From a bacterium endosymbiont of Escarpia laminata (GTDB lineage: Bacteria > Pseudomonadota > Gammaproteobacteria > Chromatiales > Chromatiaceae), in the NCBI GenBank assembly GCA_003660235.1, contig QGON01000054.1, positions 1-64,000 on the forward strand: DNA of 64,000 nt, written 5' to 3'. Below, piece after piece: positions 61,392-64,000 of this stretch (its first letter is position 1; every line of letters begins with the position of its first letter). Made by a program: the position numbers and the translations under genes. The notes beneath the pieces are model-generated. The model had not been told where the DNA came from, ran no database searches, and saw nothing but the letters and a program-made list of their open reading frames with translations.

Positions 61392-61540
61392 AAAGGTTAA
61401 AGGTTAAAGGTTAAAGGCGAAAGGTTAAAGGTGGCCGTGCCACTGGATAAGCCGAGCGCTGTCGTGATTTGAACAAGCCTGGCTTGACTCAAGAATCCGG
61501 CAAATCTTCGATTTGCCAGCCTTTCACCTTTCACCTTTCA
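61392..61540. repeat. Heptad-repeat element, copy 4
   Basis: Six units (mostly AAAGGTT) at 61392-61433, then GGCCGTGCCACTGGATAAGC and CGAGCGCTGTCG. Three opposite-sense CCTTTCA units lie at 61520-61540. The right array overlaps the end of the small nrdD reading frame and supplies its stop; the left begins 8 bp from the nrdG start codon. Confidence 0.77.
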
Positions 61541-61691
61541 CCGTACGACTTTCCCGGAAGCAGCGCCGGTCGCTATGTTCCGACTGCTTACCGGGGTTGA
61601 AGGCCGAGACGGGACGGTGGTAACCCATTACCCGGGTCCAGACTTCGCAGCGGGTACGCTCTTCCTCTTGCAGTTCAATGGCAGCTTGCAT
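61524..61691 (-). CDS. Separate glycyl-radical tail of NrdD
   Basis: A 55-residue reading frame, ATG at 61689-61691, overlapping the end of the large nrdD frame by 17 bases in the +1 phase. It reads MQAAIELQEEERTRCEVWTR then VMGYHRPVSAFNPGKQSEH, the normal C-terminus of class III ribonucleotide reductases. Gly23 in RVMGY is the expected radical residue. AGGAG lies 10 bases upstream of its ATG, so it can be translated as its own small subunit; +1 frameshifting or a sequencing error are the alternatives. Its last codons (VKGER, stop) come from a heptad repeat. Confidence 0.82.
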   Translation of the reverse strand: MQAAIELQEEERTRCEVWTRVMGYHRPVSAFNPGKQSEHSDRRCFRESRTVKGER

Positions 61692-63723
61692 GGTGGTGTA
61701 ACTCCTGTTGTTTATGGGCGATCAGCTCCTCGTCACAGGTTGGGCAGAACTCGTGTTCGCCGCTGAGATAACCGTGCTTCGGACAGATCGAAAAGGTCGG
61801 GGTGATGGTGATATAGGGCAGACGGAATCGCTCCAGTGAGCGTTTGACCAGACGCCGGCAGGCCTCGGTAGAGCTGATGCGCTCATTCATATAGAGGTGC
61901 AGCACGGTGCCGCCCGTGTACTTCTGTTGCAGTGGCTCCTGGCGCGCCAGAGCCTCGAAGGGGTCGTCGGTAAATCCTACCGGCAGCTGTGAGGAGTTGG
62001 TGTAGTAGGGTTTCTCCAGCGTGCCTGCCTGGAGAATCCCGGGCCAACGCTTGCGATCCTCCCTGGCGAAGCGGTAGGTAGTGCCCTCTGCAGGCGTCGC
62101 CTCCAGGTTGTACATGTTGCCGGTCTGTTCCTGGAACTCGACCATGCGCTCGCGGATATGGTCGAGGAAGCGGATCGCCAGGGCGCTACCCGCTTCATCG
62201 GTGATGTCCTGCTCATCCGCAGTGAAGTTGCGGATCATCTCGTTGATGCCGTTGACGCCGATAGTGGAGAAGTGGTTGCGCAGGGTGCCGAGATAGCGTT
62301 TGGTATAGGGGAAGAGTCCCGCATCCATATGGCGCTGGATCACCTTGCGTTTGATCTCCAGACTGGTGCGGGCGAGGCGCAGCAGTTCGTCGAGCCGTTG
62401 CATCAGTGCGGCCTCATTCCCTTGGTAGAGGTACCCCAGGCGGGCACAGTTGATGGTCACCACCCCCAGCGAGCCGGTCTGTTCTGCGGATCCGAACAGG
62501 CCGTTACCGCGTTTCAGCAGTTCCCTCAGGTCGAGCTGCAGGCGGCAGCACATGGAGCGCACCATATTCGGCTTGAGTTCGGAATTGAGGAAATTCTGAA
62601 AATAGGGCAGGCCATACTTGGCGGTCATGGCGAAGAGCCGCTCGGCATTTTCGCTCTCCCAGGGGAAGTCCGGGGTGATGTTGTAGGTGGGGATGGGAAA
62701 GGTGAAGACCCGGCCCTTGGTATCGCCTTCGGTCATTATCTCGATATAGGCGCGGTTGATGAGATCCATCTCATGCTGCAGTTCGCCGTAGGTGAATGCC
62801 ATCTCTTCACCGGCAATCACCGGCACCTGCTCGCGCAGATCCTCCGGGCAGACCCAGTCGAAGGTCAGGTTGGTAAAAGGGGTCTGGGTGCCCCAGCGTG
62901 AGGGCACGTTGAGGTTGTAGATCAACTCCTGGATGTATTGGCGGACCTGCTCGTAACTCAGGCGGTCCTGACGCACGTAGGGGGCCATGTAGGTGTCGAA
63001 GGAGCTGAAGGCCTGGGCGCCGGCCCACTCGTTCTGCAATGTGCCGAGGAAGTTGACGATCTGCCCCACGGCGGAGGACATGTGCTTGGGCGGTCCCGAC
63101 TCCACCTTTCCCGGCACCCCGTTGAGCCCTTCATGCAGCAGGGTGCGCAGGGACCACCCGGCGCAGTAACCGGCGAGCATGTCCAGATCATGGATGTGGA
63201 TGTCGCCGACCCGGTGAGCCTCCCCCACTTCGGGAGGATAGACATGGCTCAGCCAGTAGTTGGCGAGCATCTTGCCTGAGGTGTTGAGAATCAGTCCGCC
63301 CAGGGAGTAGCCCTGGGCGGCGTTGGCACTCACCCGCCAGTCGGCCCGCTCAAGATATTCATTGACTGAAGTGGAGACATCCACCAGGGTGCGGCGATCC
63401 TGGCGCAGCTTTTTGTGCTGTTCGCGATAGACGATGTAGGCACGGGCGGTTTGCAGATGGTTGGCGCTGATCAGCACCTGCTCGACGATATCCTGGATAC
63501 GCTCGATATCAGGGATCTGGTGTCGATAACCCGTGTGGGCCAGCACCTTCACTACCTGGGCGGTGAGTAGTTGGGCCTCAGACTCATCGAGTTCTCCTGT
63601 GGCCTGGCCTGCCTGCAGGATTGCGGTCCTGATCTTGGCGGCGTCGAATGCTGTTTGTGACCCATCCCGCTTTTCTACCTTGATGGGTAGAAATAGCGGC
63701 GTTTTTTCAAGTTTGACGGACAT
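61675..63723 (-). CDS. nrdD: Anaerobic ribonucleoside-triphosphate reductase, large part
   Basis: A 682-residue protein: N-terminal ATP-cone (KVEKRDGSQTAFDAAKIRTAI), then the ten-stranded barrel with GDIHIHDLDMLAGYCAGWSL, QTPFTNLTFDWVCP, the thiyl-radical region MCCRLQLDLRELLKRGNG, and the zinc-binding CPKHGYLSGEHEFCPTCDEE. It stops at ...HHHASCH, before the glycyl-radical loop, which is encoded in the overlapping frame at 61524-61691. AGGAGG lies nine bases before the start. FNR- and NrdR-type sites lie upstream. It makes dNTPs without oxygen. Confidence 0.95.
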   Translation of the reverse strand: MSVKLEKTPLFLPIKVEKRDGSQTAFDAAKIRTAILQAGQATGELDESEAQLLTAQVVKVLAHTGYRHQIPDIERIQDIVEQVLISANHLQTARAYIVYREQHKKLRQDRRTLVDVSTSVNEYLERADWRVSANAAQGYSLGGLILNTSGKMLANYWLSHVYPPEVGEAHRVGDIHIHDLDMLAGYCAGWSLRTLLHEGLNGVPGKVESGPPKHMSSAVGQIVNFLGTLQNEWAGAQAFSSFDTYMAPYVRQDRLSYEQVRQYIQELIYNLNVPSRWGTQTPFTNLTFDWVCPEDLREQVPVIAGEEMAFTYGELQHEMDLINRAYIEIMTEGDTKGRVFTFPIPTYNITPDFPWESENAERLFAMTAKYGLPYFQNFLNSELKPNMVRSMCCRLQLDLRELLKRGNGLFGSAEQTGSLGVVTINCARLGYLYQGNEAALMQRLDELLRLARTSLEIKRKVIQRHMDAGLFPYTKRYLGTLRNHFSTIGVNGINEMIRNFTADEQDITDEAGSALAIRFLDHIRERMVEFQEQTGNMYNLEATPAEGTTYRFAREDRKRWPGILQAGTLEKPYYTNSSQLPVGFTDDPFEALARQEPLQQKYTGGTVLHLYMNERISSTEACRRLVKRSLERFRLPYITITPTFSICPKHGYLSGEHEFCPTCDEELIAHKQQELHHHASCH

Positions 63724-63744
63724 CTCGATCCTCCTGTTATTGCC

Positions 63745-63750
63745 ATTATA
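63745..63750 (-). promoter_or_regulatory. Possible -10 element of nrdD
   Basis: A perfect TATAAT on the minus strand, about 22 bp before the nrdD start. The -35 region 17 bp upstream is poor (GCCACA), as expected for an activator-dependent promoter. Confidence 0.4.
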
Positions 63751-63783
63751 GATGCGTCATCTTGTAGTGTGGCGCTATGCTAT

Positions 63784-63799
63784 ACACAATATGTTGTGG
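63784..63799. promoter_or_regulatory. NrdR box upstream of nrdD
   Basis: ACACAATATGTTGTGG matches the NrdR consensus ACACWATATATWGTGT at 14 of 16 positions. NrdR represses ribonucleotide reductase genes. A second, much weaker half-match (TAGTGT) lies about three helical turns nearer the gene. Confidence 0.7.
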
Positions 63800-63813
63800 T
63801 TTTGTTGTTTTGT

Positions 63814-63827
63814 TTGACCCAGATCAA
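63814..63827. promoter_or_regulatory. FNR/ANR-type box upstream of nrdD
   Basis: TTGACCCAGATCAA matches TTGAT-N4-ATCAA at 9 of 10 fixed positions, and is a perfect fit to the relaxed ANR form. It lies about 91 bp before the nrdD start codon and fits anaerobic induction. Confidence 0.72.
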
Positions 63828-63938
63828 TAGTTTTGGGGAAAGACGGATTTTGCTCGGATCAGGGCGAGACAAGGCTAAATATTTGGCAAAGTTGGCCGCT
63901 AACCTTTGCACTGTCGTGATCCCCAAAATTGAATACCA

Positions 63939-64000
63939 ATGTCCAAATCTGTTTTTACACTGTCAGACGGCGCCGTCTTTGTTCCCGAGCCATCGAAAGA
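63939..64000 (+). CDS. Possible 5' end of a gene at the window edge
   Basis: An open frame from ATG 63939 reads MSKSVFTLSDGAVFVPEPSK to the last base. There is no evident ribosome site and only 20 codons are visible, so this is weak. The family is not recognised. Confidence 0.25.
   Translation, partial: MSKSVFTLSDGAVFVPEPSK

Overview
The window is the replication-origin neighbourhood of a gammaproteobacterial chromosome. Evidence for this: rpmH-rnpA-yidD-yidC-mnmE next to dnaA-dnaN-recF-gyrB, then mnmG-rsmG-parA-parB-atpIBEFHAGDC-glmU-glmS, a canonical glnA/ntrBC module, and glyQS/gmhB/plsC. A TusA-type sulfur-relay gene, an rnf operon, an anaerobic ribonucleotide reductase and a phosphofructokinase with a pyrophosphate-type residue would fit a facultatively anaerobic, possibly sulfur-oxidising lineage. 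That placement is inference; no marker fixes the genus. No tRNA, rRNA or CRISPR array was seen.

Layout. 0-0.35 kb: 5' part of an IS transposase. 0.7-6.4 kb: nitrogen regulation (hypothetical, ntrC, ntrB, DUF4124 gene, glnA, all minus strand) with NtrC sites and a sigma-54 promoter. 6.4-9.7 kb: efpL, then a PP-loop thiolase/tusA/CDF transporter operon. 9.8-14.45 kb: glyQ-glyS-mazG-gmhB-plsC. 14.7-21.1 kb: gyrB-recF-dnaN-dnaA on the minus strand, with two parS sites inside recF and a candidate oriC between dnaN and dnaA. 21.6-29.7 kb: rpmH through rsmG. 30.8-39.7 kb: parAB and the nine-gene ATP synthase operon. 39.7-46 kb: an FKBP, glmU, glmS, an AT-rich lipoprotein gene and an aldolase-type gene. 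46-54.5 kb: msrA, glk, uvrD, a TRAP solute-binding protein, hemW, a broken DUF3135 gene, rpmE and a secreted nuclease. 54.5-59.4 kb: rnfCDGEA without rnfB. 59.6-63.8 kb: phosphofructokinase, nrdG and a split nrdD.

The most unusual feature is a short element present five times (21209-21489, 26863-27143, 40374-40654, 44664-44944, 52835-53115). Every copy is exactly 281 bp and all read the same over their full length. Each has a hairpin near each end, no terminal inverted repeats and no visible target duplication. Removing it in silico restores an osmC-family reading frame, a DUF3135 reading frame and a perfect DnaA box upstream of dnaA. It therefore looks like a recently active non-autonomous mobile element that inserts without duplicating its target.

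The intergenic DNA is also dense in other repeats: arrays of 7-bp units tied to a conserved box, and several hairpin families whose ends read GTAGG...CCTAC. Several of these supply or overlap the stop codons of neighbouring genes. Other points: an intrinsic terminator embedded in the signal-peptide codons of a nuclease gene, a terminator between dnaN and recF, and an nrdD whose glycyl-radical tail is a separate overlapping reading frame.
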